A stretch of 64,000 bases of DNA, from assembly GCF_028748185.1 (NCBI RefSeq), contig NZ_CP118164.1, forward strand, positions 5,729,814 through 5,793,813, read 5' to 3'. Positions 27,265 to 34,628 of the stretch are shown here, piece by piece (the first letter of the stretch is position 1; every line of letters begins with the position of its first letter). Below the pieces are notes generated by a model. The model was not told the DNA's origin. It ran no database searches and worked only from the letters and a program-made list of their open reading frames with translations. Both the position numbers and the translations under genes were made by a program. The stretch comes from Bremerella sp. P1. Lineage in GTDB: Bacteria; Planctomycetota; Planctomycetia; Pirellulales; Pirellulaceae.

Positions 27265-29934
27265 ATGGAGTCAAACACGCAGGGAGATCATCCTCCAAGC
27301 GATATGCTCGAAAACGTCGAAATCGCCAGTCGATTTCTGACCACACTGTTCGATGAGCAAGACAAGATTCTGTTCCGGCCCATTGAGACCTGGACTGAAG
27401 AGGGAAAGAAACGCAGCAGCGTCGATTATCACAACACGTGCTATCGAGAAGCTGATCCCATTCAGTTGAAAGAAACCTTGCTGCAGCTATTTCGTAAGTC
27501 TGCGGCGAGCCGTTTAAACTTGTTCTTCGGAGTTTGTCCACGATTAGGCGGTGACGGCAAGTACGATCTGGCTTGGCAGATCAGGACCGTTCGGTCGTTG
27601 TGGTGTGATATCGATCATGCCACCTTCGACGAGGTTCGCGCACGTTTGAAAGAGTCATCGCTGCCTGATCCGTCTATCGTGGTTCACTCTGGAAATGGAG
27701 TTCATCTTTACTGGCTGCTTGAGCAGCCTTATCTAGTCGACGACGCCGGTGATCCGCCCGCGGTACAGCTTGAATGGCAAGAAGGAAGTAAAAAACCTCG
27801 CAAATATGTGGTGCTGGATGGCGAGCGTGTTTATCTCGACATCGACCGGCAGATATCCAAGCTGAGTCCCAAAGCACAGCATATTCAGGACATTCTCTCA
27901 GGCGTGGCCCAACAGGTCGGTGGCGACCACACGATCGACATTTCGAGACTGCTCCGAATCCCCGGTTCCATAAATCGGAAGGACCAGCGCAACGGCCGCG
28001 AGCCCGTTCCTACTCAACTCATCGAATGCGATCCGACACGCAGATATCCACTCTCGACATTTGAACGACTGAAAGTTGCTTCGCCTGATTCACAGCGGGC
28101 CAAACAGATCGAATCGATGCCGCTACCGCAGCCGCGGAAGATGACCGCGTCGAAGTCGGACAAGCTGGCAGAACTCATTGCCGCGTGTAGCCTGGCTGAA
28201 GCAGGACGTCGATCCGAGGCCGATTTCTCGTTGTGCTGCTATGCCGTGCGTCAAGGTATCGATCGGGAAGAGGTCTGGCGGCAGGTTGAGTCGGTGGGCA
28301 AGTTCGCCGAGCAGGGACGCAGGTATTTCGACCACACGTGGACGAATGCCGAGGATACAGCGCGCCTAGAGGTCTACGAGAAGCTGCAGAAGAAGGCAAA
28401 TGGCGATGAAAATCCTCCGGCAGTATACTTCGATGACACGCCTCCAGGCGATGGAGGTGGATATGAAACTCCACCGCATGAAAAGGCACGTCCGACCATA
28501 CGCGTGAACCCTGCCTGCACACCGGTTGGGGAAACGATGCAACAGATCACCAATCTGCTGTTGAAGGTTGGTGGCTGTTATAGCCGCGTTGAGCAACTGG
28601 TGATCATCCGTGATGAGACCATCGCCCCAGTTCTGTCTTGTGCCGAACTCGGTGGGCTGCTCAACCATCATGCCGAGTTCTACTTCGTGAAAGATAAGGA
28701 GGGCGAATACAAGCCGCTCCCATCATCCTACGGTAACACCTGGCTTCACCATCCCGGCGAACGGAAACGGCTTCCGAACATCAAGCTATTTACGCGGAAT
28801 CCTGTCTATACGGACGACTGGCGGCTGACCACGCCAGGTTACGATCCCGCTTCCCAAATCTACTACGCGGGGCCTGAGATCGCCACACGCGAGGGCACGC
28901 ATCACCTTGATCGACTGCTCCGCGATTTCTGCTTCAAGACGTCTGGCGACCGCACAAACTACATAGGGATTCTCCTGACGGCGGTCCTGGTTCCTAGATT
29001 CATTGGCTCGAAGCCTGCAGTGCTTTTCAACGGGAACCAGCCAGGCCTCGGTAAAACGGTTCTGGGGCAGATCATCTCGATTCTGCGCGATGGTCAATCG
29101 GTCGAAACGGCCAGCTACAACCCGAACGACGAAGAGTTCGAGAAGCGTCTTGGATCTATTGTCCGTCGGGGCGCCAATACGATCATTATCGATAACGCGA
29201 AGGGGAAAGGTCGCAGTCCACGCATCGATTCGGCGTGTCTGGAAAGGTCGATCACCGATCCGATTCTTTCGTTTCGCCTCTTGGGCCAGTCGCAAGATAT
29301 CCGGGCTGAGAACTCGCACATCTTTTGTTTGACGGCCAATTCGCCCGATGTCAGTCGTGACCTGATGACGCGCAGTGTGGTGGTCAATCTGTTCCATGAA
29401 GGGAATCCGGAGCGACGGAAGTTCTCGATTACGGACCCCGAAGGTTACGCCCAGGAACATCGACTCGAGATCCTCGGTGAGTTGATTGGCATGGTCGAAC
29501 GCTGGAAGGCGTCTCGAATGCCCAAGGCCAACACCGACTCAAGGTTCAACAAACGTGGCTGGGGGGACATCGTGGGTGGCATCCTCGAGGCCAATGGCGA
29601 CCCCGACTTCCTGGCTAACAGCGAAGAGGCAGCGACACAACTGGACGACACACGGCGTGAGTTCAGTGACTTGGTTGTGACCCTCGCTGAGCACAGTCAG
29701 GGGAACTGGACCGCGAATGAACTTGTGGAGCTTTGCGACAAGCACGATCTACTTCAGGACGAGCTCGGTGATGGTTCCTCGCGATCCAAAGCGACCCGTC
29801 TGGGGAAGATCGCCGGTCGGTATGTGTCGGAGTGTTTCGACCTGTCGGCGGGACGCGTGGCCACATTCCTTCGCTTCGAGCAGCGCAATGGGAACTCCTA
29901 TCGGGTGGGAATCACGGAAAGTGCGGAACGTTAG
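27265..29934 (+). CDS. RepB-type primase with C-terminal helicase-like ATPase
   Basis: An 889-residue replication protein. The N-terminal half resembles plasmid RepB-like primases: SLWCDIDHATFDEV (about residues 111-124) with metal-binding Asp residues, then HSGNGVHLYWLLEQP and LLRIPGSINRKDQ. The C-terminal half has an ATPase core with Walker A GNQPGLGKT (about 589-597) and a Walker B-like TIIIDNAKG (about 638-646), consistent with an SF3-like or DnaB-like helicase, then a helical region. A short repeat array starts inside its last codons and continues downstream. It is the likely initiator of replication of the element. Confidence 0.9.
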   Translation: MESNTQGDHPPSDMLENVEIASRFLTTLFDEQDKILFRPIETWTEEGKKRSSVDYHNTCYREADPIQLKETLLQLFRKSAASRLNLFFGVCPRLGGDGKYDLAWQIRTVRSLWCDIDHATFDEVRARLKESSLPDPSIVVHSGNGVHLYWLLEQPYLVDDAGDPPAVQLEWQEGSKKPRKYVVLDGERVYLDIDRQISKLSPKAQHIQDILSGVAQQVGGDHTIDISRLLRIPGSINRKDQRNGREPVPTQLIECDPTRRYPLSTFERLKVASPDSQRAKQIESMPLPQPRKMTASKSDKLAELIAACSLAEAGRRSEADFSLCCYAVRQGIDREEVWRQVESVGKFAEQGRRYFDHTWTNAEDTARLEVYEKLQKKANGDENPPAVYFDDTPPGDGGGYETPPHEKARPTIRVNPACTPVGETMQQITNLLLKVGGCYSRVEQLVIIRDETIAPVLSCAELGGLLNHHAEFYFVKDKEGEYKPLPSSYGNTWLHHPGERKRLPNIKLFTRNPVYTDDWRLTTPGYDPASQIYYAGPEIATREGTHHLDRLLRDFCFKTSGDRTNYIGILLTAVLVPRFIGSKPAVLFNGNQPGLGKTVLGQIISILRDGQSVETASYNPNDEEFEKRLGSIVRRGANTIIIDNAKGKGRSPRIDSACLERSITDPILSFRLLGQSQDIRAENSHIFCLTANSPDVSRDLMTRSVVVNLFHEGNPERRKFSITDPEGYAQEHRLEILGELIGMVERWKASRMPKANTDSRFNKRGWGDIVGGILEANGDPDFLANSEEAATQLDDTRREFSDLVVTLAEHSQGNWTANELVELCDKHDLLQDELGDGSSRSKATRLGKIAGRYVSECFDLSAGRVATFLRFEQRNGNSYRVGITESAER

Positions 29935-30286
29935 AGGCCTTTGCGGAACGTCTGCGGAACGTGTGAATTGGCAAACGTTCCGCACCTTAAGTGTTGATGA
30001 AATTAGGAGATACAAGTTGAGTGCGGAACGTGAGGAACGTGTTCAGGTAACTCACACACGCGTAAGAGAAAACACACGCATATGCACGCATACACACACA
30101 CGTATAGGGGCTTTACCGACAAACGTTCCGCACGTTCCGCAGATTGTTATAAGTCCCAATGAAACAATGACTTGTGGAGAGGTCAACGTACCGCACAACG
30201 TTCCGCAGTGGTGATAGGGGCTATGTGCTAAAGCGATTGTGTGACACGACTTACGTGCTATCTCAACGTACCGCAAACGTTCCGCA
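29922..30286 (+). repeat. Array of 11 copies of a 10-bp motif (candidate origin)
   Basis: The motif TGCGGAACGT occurs in direct orientation at 29922, 29942, 29953 and 30022, and in inverted orientation (ACGTTCCGCA) at 29975, 30123, 30132, 30198 and 30277; ACGTACCGCA variants lie at 30186 and 30266. A partial copy lies at 30033. That is 11 copies in 365 bases, extending from the 3' end of the primase gene. Such iterons are typical of initiator-binding origins. The gap between 29935 and 30317 holds no gene. Confidence 0.85.
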
Positions 30287-30317
30287 GCTCGGTCTTTGAA
30301 GGGATTGGAGGCAAATC

Positions 30318-30452
30318 ATGTGGCAATGGAAGAAGCGAATCGAGCGGATGGTGACGCGACGAGGCAGTGTGGTTCTGGCGCTAGACGCGTTCTTCGTTTT
30401 CATGGTGATCTTGTCCGCCGCAATTTGGATTCAGTTCTTTATCAACCTGTGA
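30318..30452 (+). CDS. Small single-span membrane protein
   Basis: A 44-residue protein with a basic N-terminus (MWQWKKRIERMVTRR) and one membrane segment (VVLALDAFFVFMVILSAAIW). GGAGG lies 8 bases before the ATG, one of the strongest ribosome-binding sites in the window. It precedes the ParB-methyltransferase gene by 16 bases. Function unknown. Confidence 0.7.
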   Translation: MWQWKKRIERMVTRRGSVVLALDAFFVFMVILSAAIWIQFFINL

Positions 30453-30468
30453 ACTCACGGAGGTACTC

Positions 30469-31782
30469 ATGAAGATCGATCAGTGGAACATCGCGGACGT
30501 CACGCCCTATCCAAGCAACCCGCGTGTGAACGACGGTGCAGTCGATGCCGTAGCGAAGTCGCTCGCGGAGTTTGGATTTCGTCAGCCGATTGTGGTGGAC
30601 GAAGCGGGCGTGGTTATCGTAGGCCACACGAGACTAAAGGCGGCTCAGAAGCTAGGCATGACCCAAGTGCCGGTTCATGTTGCCGAGGGGATGAGCGATG
30701 AACAGATTCGTGCTTACCGGATCGCGGATAATCAAACGGCGACCATTGCCGAATGGGACTTGGATCTCTTGCCGATCGAACTGAGTGCCCTCAAGGACGC
30801 CGACTACGAACTAGGGCTGCTTGGTTTCAAGGACGACGAACTGGCCAAGATGCTCAGTGGCGACGTGAAGGACGGGCTGAACGATCCCGACGATGTGCCT
30901 GAGCCACCAGACGATCCTATCACGCAGCCTGGCGACTTGTGGATCCTCGGCGACCATCGATTGTTGTGTGGGGATAGCTCAAAGGCTGAGGACGTTGATC
31001 GATTGCTCGACGGTGCTGTCATCCACCTGATCAATTCCGATCCGCCATATGGGGTCCGGGTTCAGCCACGGTCAAAGAATGCCATTGCTGCTGGCAACAG
31101 TAGCTTCGCCGATCCGAGTAAACGCAAACCGGACAACAATCCCAAGAAGATGCGGGCCAAAGATCGACCCTTGGCAAACGACTTTGTGTCGGATGAAGAG
31201 TTCAACCGATTGCTCGACGCGTGGTTCGGCAATATGACTCGCGTGCTGGCACCGGGGCGAGGATTTTATATCTGGGGCGGCTACGCGAACCTCGGCAACT
31301 ATCCACCCGTTCTGAAGAAGCATGGTTTGTATTTCAGCCAGGCGATCGTGTGGGACAAACTCCACCCAGTGCTTACGCGAAAAGACTTCCTCGGGTGTTT
31401 TGAGATTGCATTCTACGGTTGGAAAGAGGGTTCCGCCCACAAGTTCTACGGACCGCACAATGTGCCTGACCTATGGCACGTCAAGAAGATCCCGCCACAG
31501 CAAATGGAACACTTAACGGCCAAGCCTGCCGAACTCGCTGTGCGAGCCATGCAATACTCCACGGTCGCCGGAGAGAACGTTCTAGACCTATTTGGTGGCA
31601 GTGGGTCGACGCTTATCGGCGCTGAACAGACGGGGCGTAAGGCCTATCTCATGGAACTCGACACGTACTACTGTGACACTATTGCCGACCGCTTCCAAAG
31701 ATTCACCGGCAAGCCAGCTGTGCTCGAACGAACGGGAGATTCGCCCATCCCGATGAAGGCGCGAGAGGAGGCGATGCGGTGA
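30469..31782 (+). CDS. ParB-like domain fused to DNA methyltransferase
   Basis: A 437-residue fusion. Residues 1-110 form a ParB N-terminal-type domain (PSNPRVNDGAVDAVAKSLAE, FGFRQPIVVDE, VIVGHTRLKAA). The C-terminal part (about 150-420) is a DNA amino-methyltransferase: motif IV DPPYGV at residues 191-196, then the SAM-binding FGGSGST at 375-381, in the order of the beta class. Such fusions are seen in phages and islands and modify the element's DNA, perhaps against host restriction. GGAGG precedes the ATG. It sits between the origin-like array and the terminase genes. Confidence 0.9.
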   Translation: MKIDQWNIADVTPYPSNPRVNDGAVDAVAKSLAEFGFRQPIVVDEAGVVIVGHTRLKAAQKLGMTQVPVHVAEGMSDEQIRAYRIADNQTATIAEWDLDLLPIELSALKDADYELGLLGFKDDELAKMLSGDVKDGLNDPDDVPEPPDDPITQPGDLWILGDHRLLCGDSSKAEDVDRLLDGAVIHLINSDPPYGVRVQPRSKNAIAAGNSSFADPSKRKPDNNPKKMRAKDRPLANDFVSDEEFNRLLDAWFGNMTRVLAPGRGFYIWGGYANLGNYPPVLKKHGLYFSQAIVWDKLHPVLTRKDFLGCFEIAFYGWKEGSAHKFYGPHNVPDLWHVKKIPPQQMEHLTAKPAELAVRAMQYSTVAGENVLDLFGGSGSTLIGAEQTGRKAYLMELDTYYCDTIADRFQRFTGKPAVLERTGDSPIPMKAREEAMR

Positions 31783-31787
31783 GCGTT

Positions 31788-32033
31788 CTAAAGAATCTTC
31801 CCCAGCAGGCTCTTGTTCATCGCCTCGAATGCTTCGCAGGCAATCAGGTGCTCTTCGATGAGCGCGTGGTCGTTGGCCTCTCCAACCCCGATGTCGGCGA
31901 ACTCAAGCGATTGGGCCAGGCTCTGCAATCCCTCAACCGCCTTGAAATACGCGTCGCGGATCTCCTGGTATTGGTGTGGGGCCATCTTCTGGAAGGCATC
32001 GCGAAGTTTGGTTTCGTGGGCGTCGGCGGGCAT
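31788..32033 (-). CDS. Small helical protein of the element
   Basis: An 81-residue protein, MPADAHETKLRDAFQKMAPH onward, wholly helical and acidic. CGGAG lies about 9 bases before the ATG. The upstream stretch is nearly the same as that before the gene at 32253, which supports a shared expression control. No family is recognised. Its 3' end nearly touches the convergent methyltransferase gene. Confidence 0.65.
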   Translation of the reverse strand: MPADAHETKLRDAFQKMAPHQYQEIRDAYFKAVEGLQSLAQSLEFADIGVGEANDHALIEEHLIACEAFEAMNKSLLGKIL

Positions 32034-32065
32034 GATTCGGTCTCCGGTGTGGGTTGCGTTTCGTA

Positions 32066-32141
32066 TGACACACATGAGCCATGGAAAGCTGAAAACATCA
32101 AGCTTCGTTCGCAGCGATTCAGCAGCTTTCTTTTGGGCCGC
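32066..32141 (-). promoter_or_regulatory. Duplicated leader element, copy A
   Basis: This stretch upstream of the gene at 32033 shares with 32659-32732 an exact 18-base run (TGACACACATGAGCCATG on the plus strand) and about three quarters of the rest, including an ATTCAG and a TTTTGG block. It is likely a common promoter or leader RNA. Confidence 0.6.
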
Positions 32142-32194
32142 GAGGTTGGGCCGTGTGGCGCCGAAACGAACAACTGCCCTAACGACGCCAAGAA

Positions 32195-32230
32195 CAAAAA
32201 AACGCCCAAACGTGGCGAACGTCGGGCGTT
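32195..32230 (-). terminator. Terminator of the HARE-HTH gene
   Basis: On the minus strand the stem AACGCCC / GGGCGTT (32201-32207 and 32224-32230) is followed by seven T residues. It lies about 25 bases after the stop codon of the gene at 32253. Confidence 0.75.
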
Positions 32231-32252
32231 GTGTGGCGAGTTAACGGGTGCC

Positions 32253-32612
32253 CTAGCCGTTGGTCGTGAACTTGCCTCGTTCGGTCTTCTTGAACCGGGC
32301 GTCTTTGCCCTTGGTGTTGATCTCCCGAAGGATCGCCGAATAGAGCGTGGCATGCGGTGTCTTACCGCCTGGGCTGGACCAGTATTTCTTCTCGGCCATC
32401 GCGTCGATCATCTGTTTGGCGTTGAGCGGCTCCTTCGATTCCGCAAGAACCTTGGCTGCCGCGTCAAGGGCCGACAGACGTTTGGTGGCGGGTTGTTTAG
32501 CGGGCTTTGCTTCGGCTGGCTTGGTCGCCTTGGTGGACCGTCCTTTCGTGGTGCCCTTGGTGGTGGCCTTCTTAGTAGCGGTGGTCTTGCGAGTGGTCTT
32601 CTTCGTGGTCAT
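32253..32612 (-). CDS. HARE-HTH winged-helix protein
   Basis: A 119-residue protein. Residues 1-48 are a Lys/Thr/Ala-rich basic tail (TTRKTTATKKATTKG type), as in histone-like proteins, likely binding DNA non-specifically. The rest (RLSALDAAAKVLAESKEPLN to ARFKKTERGKFTTNG) fits the HARE-HTH (HB1/ASXL-type) domain, with the conserved GGKTPHATLYSAILREI. The ATG at 32612 has GGAGAAG 8 bases upstream, so it is chosen over the longer frame. A terminator follows. Probably a DNA-packing or regulatory protein of the element. Confidence 0.85.
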   Translation of the reverse strand: MTTKKTTRKTTATKKATTKGTTKGRSTKATKPAEAKPAKQPATKRLSALDAAAKVLAESKEPLNAKQMIDAMAEKKYWSSPGGKTPHATLYSAILREINTKGKDARFKKTERGKFTTNG

Positions 32613-32658
32613 GGGTCTTCTCCAAATGGTGATTGGTTGGTCGCGAACCGTGTCGCGT

Positions 32659-32732
32659 TGACACACATGAGCCATGCAACTGGAAACACATCAAGCGCAT
32701 CCAGCAGCAATTCAGAAGATTCTTTTGGCGGC
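32659..32732 (-). promoter_or_regulatory. Duplicated leader element, copy B
   Basis: The second copy of the leader described at 32066-32141, filling the gap between the gene at 32738 and the HARE-HTH gene, and ending 47 bases before the ATG of the latter. Confidence 0.6.
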
Positions 32733-32737
32733 TTAGA

Positions 32738-33571
32738 TTATCGCAACGACCAAAGGTCCACGTGGCAGCTTGGCGTATCTGATGAACGGCGAAGCACGGT
32801 GCACACCTCACAGAGGTCGTCCGCCGGATTCCACTTGATGAATTCTCGGTACGCATCGAGAAGGCGACGCGAACCTAAGGCGGGAACGGCAGGAGACTTT
32901 AGATGTTGAAGGACTTCTTCCGTCGACCAGCTAGTTTTGTTAGCAAGTCGATCGACAGCGACAAGATCAGGGTTGGGGTCAAAATGAAGGGCAGAGATTA
33001 TTCCATCCAACAGCGGCTTAATGACGGAGGCCAAATTGCCAATGGGTGTGGCCAGTTCCAAAACGACACTCATCTCGAACGGACCGCTGATTTCCTCACT
33101 GCGAGTGGCGGTCGCAGCGGAGGCAAATTGCCAGATTTCGTGCGGCTTCGTGGCAGACGCCAGAGACGGCAAATTGAAGTGCAACGAACTCTCAGGTGTC
33201 ATCGCTGGAGACTTAGGAGATTCATTCAGGCTGTATTCGTGATAGTGCTGGAATTGCTCGCCAGTTGCGCTCAGCGGAGCTTCGGCGTGCACTCGCTCAA
33301 AACGAAGTCCATTGCGGGCAGTGGTTCGGAACGACGCAGCTCCGACGTTGTGGAACAGCACATTCTCAACGTCACAGAAGCCATTCGTCGAAGACTGGTA
33401 TTTGGCAGCAAGAATTCGGTCGGGGTGTGGCGACAATCCGGTGAGCGCCTGCCGAAGCAAATTGCGAGCGTCAAGCATGGTTCCTTTCGGCTCAAATGGC
33501 AGTCGTGTGTTCGACCAGAAGCGTACGGAGCTATCGGTCGCTTCCAAATGAAAGGGCAAAACAGTGCTCAT
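32738..33571 (-). CDS. Unknown element protein
   Basis: A 277-residue soluble protein starting MSTVLPFHLEATDSSVRFWS. A central segment, FEMSVVLELATPIGNLASVI, with following KPLLDGIISALHFDPNPD, could be a beta-alpha nuclease or binding core, but I cannot place it in a family. It is the first gene of the leftward group inside the element and is divergent from the HNH nuclease gene 100 bases away. The overlapping plus-strand frame of 231 codons (32903-33598) has poorer composition and is not preferred. Confidence 0.65.
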   Translation of the reverse strand: MSTVLPFHLEATDSSVRFWSNTRLPFEPKGTMLDARNLLRQALTGLSPHPDRILAAKYQSSTNGFCDVENVLFHNVGAASFRTTARNGLRFERVHAEAPLSATGEQFQHYHEYSLNESPKSPAMTPESSLHFNLPSLASATKPHEIWQFASAATATRSEEISGPFEMSVVLELATPIGNLASVIKPLLDGIISALHFDPNPDLVAVDRLANKTSWSTEEVLQHLKSPAVPALGSRRLLDAYREFIKWNPADDLCEVCTVLRRSSDTPSCHVDLWSLR

Positions 33572-33673
33572 GGCGATGTGACCATCGTGAAGAGATAGGC
33601 AAGGAGAGAATGAAGAGGAGTGGTGAAGCGGTTCAGAAGTAACTCACACTTGAGATAGCGTAAGGGGAATTGA

Positions 33674-34177
33674 ATGCCAAAGCGAGTCAAAAGGCGAAGC
33701 GATACGAAGCGACGTGTCGGTCGGGACATCTACGAAGCGCGGCGAGGCTCGTCTTCATCGCAGGGCTACGATTCCAACTGGGAACGGATCGCCCAGCGTC
33801 GGCGCCAACTCGATTACTACCTTTGCCAAGAGTGTTTGAAGCGTGGTCTATCCACCTCGGCCAAAGATGTCGACCACATCATTCCACTTCACGTCCGACT
33901 CGATTGGCGACTCGAGATAGGCAACACGCAGGTGCTCTGCCGTATGCATCATCGAGCCAAAACCGAACAAGATAACGAGCTTTACGGGTCGAGTACGGAG
34001 GCAAATGTGAGTGCCATTCAGCAAACCTGCAGAGATGCCGCTAGAAGGCTCCAGGAGCCGCCGAGAGGGGCGGGGGCTAGTCAAATAGTGACGCGGGTCG
34101 ACATGGGAACGCGTGCCCCCAAACACACTTGCGCCCGCGATATTGTACCCCAGGGGGTGTTAAATGAGAGGTCGTAA
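33674..34177 (+). CDS. HNH endonuclease (phage packaging type)
   Basis: A 167-residue basic protein with the HNH fold: CQEC (about residues 51-54), DVDHIIPLH (about 65-73) with the catalytic His, and NTQVLCRMHHRAKT (about 84-97) with a second zinc pair. HNH nucleases of this kind are encoded directly before terminase genes in many tailed phages and cooperate with TerS/TerL in cutting DNA. The stop overlaps the start of the small terminase gene by 14 bases. Confidence 0.88.
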   Translation: MPKRVKRRSDTKRRVGRDIYEARRGSSSSQGYDSNWERIAQRRRQLDYYLCQECLKRGLSTSAKDVDHIIPLHVRLDWRLEIGNTQVLCRMHHRAKTEQDNELYGSSTEANVSAIQQTCRDAARRLQEPPRGAGASQIVTRVDMGTRAPKHTCARDIVPQGVLNERS

Positions 34178-34628
34178 ACCAAAGCCAACGGTACTAAAGA
34201 TTCGCGAAGGGAATCCTGGCAAACGGTCGCTGAACAAGGCCGAACCAAATGCTCCTGGCGATGTGCCTACGTGCCCTGATTTCCTGGATGAAGTGGCTCA
34301 GGAGGAATGGGATCGTATCTCTGGAATCCTCACCGAAATGGGACTGCTTAGTACAGCTGATCGTGCTGCACTGGCCGCATATTGCACCGTGTACAGCCGC
34401 TGGGTTCACGCGGAAGAACAGGTAAAGAAGTTCGGAACGATCGTGAAGTCGCCCGAGAAAGGCTTTCCGATGAAGTCGCCATATCTGACGGTGGCCGACC
34501 AGGCGATGGAATCGATGCGGAAGTTCCTGGTGGAGTTTGGACTGACGCCATCGAGCCGCAGTCGCATCCGTGTGGAAACCAAGAAGTCTGCTGAGGATGA
34601 GTTCGATGCATTTGTGGGGGCAGGGTAG
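34164..34628 (+). CDS. Phage terminase small subunit (P27 family)
   Basis: A 154-residue protein opening MRGRKPKPTVLKIREGNPG and continuing with helices of the P27 family (EEWDRISGILTEMGLLST; LVEFGLTPSSRSRIRV). The small subunit recognises the packaging site on phage DNA and stimulates the large subunit. The start overlaps the HNH gene; the stop touches the GTG start of the large subunit, so the three genes form a coupled packaging set. Confidence 0.92.
   Translation: MRGRKPKPTVLKIREGNPGKRSLNKAEPNAPGDVPTCPDFLDEVAQEEWDRISGILTEMGLLSTADRAALAAYCTVYSRWVHAEEQVKKFGTIVKSPEKGFPMKSPYLTVADQAMESMRKFLVEFGLTPSSRSRIRVETKKSAEDEFDAFVGAG

Noticed and set aside
29717-30214. 165-codon frame across the primase end and the iteron array
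   Set aside because: Its C-terminal repeats (VPHVPQ, VPHNVPQ) arise from the DNA iterons; the start lies inside the primase gene.
29922-30286. CRISPR array
   Set aside because: The repeated unit is only 10 bases, occurs in both orientations and has irregular spacing; no cas genes are present in the window.
31779-32909. 376-codon plus-strand frame opposite the leftward genes
   Set aside because: The minus-strand genes show ribosome-binding sites, a HARE-HTH domain and a terminator; the plus frame is low-complexity and crosses that terminator.
32903-33598. 231-codon plus-strand frame opposite the 277-residue unknown protein
   Set aside because: Arg-rich, cysteine-poor shadow composition and no start context; the minus-strand frame is more protein-like.
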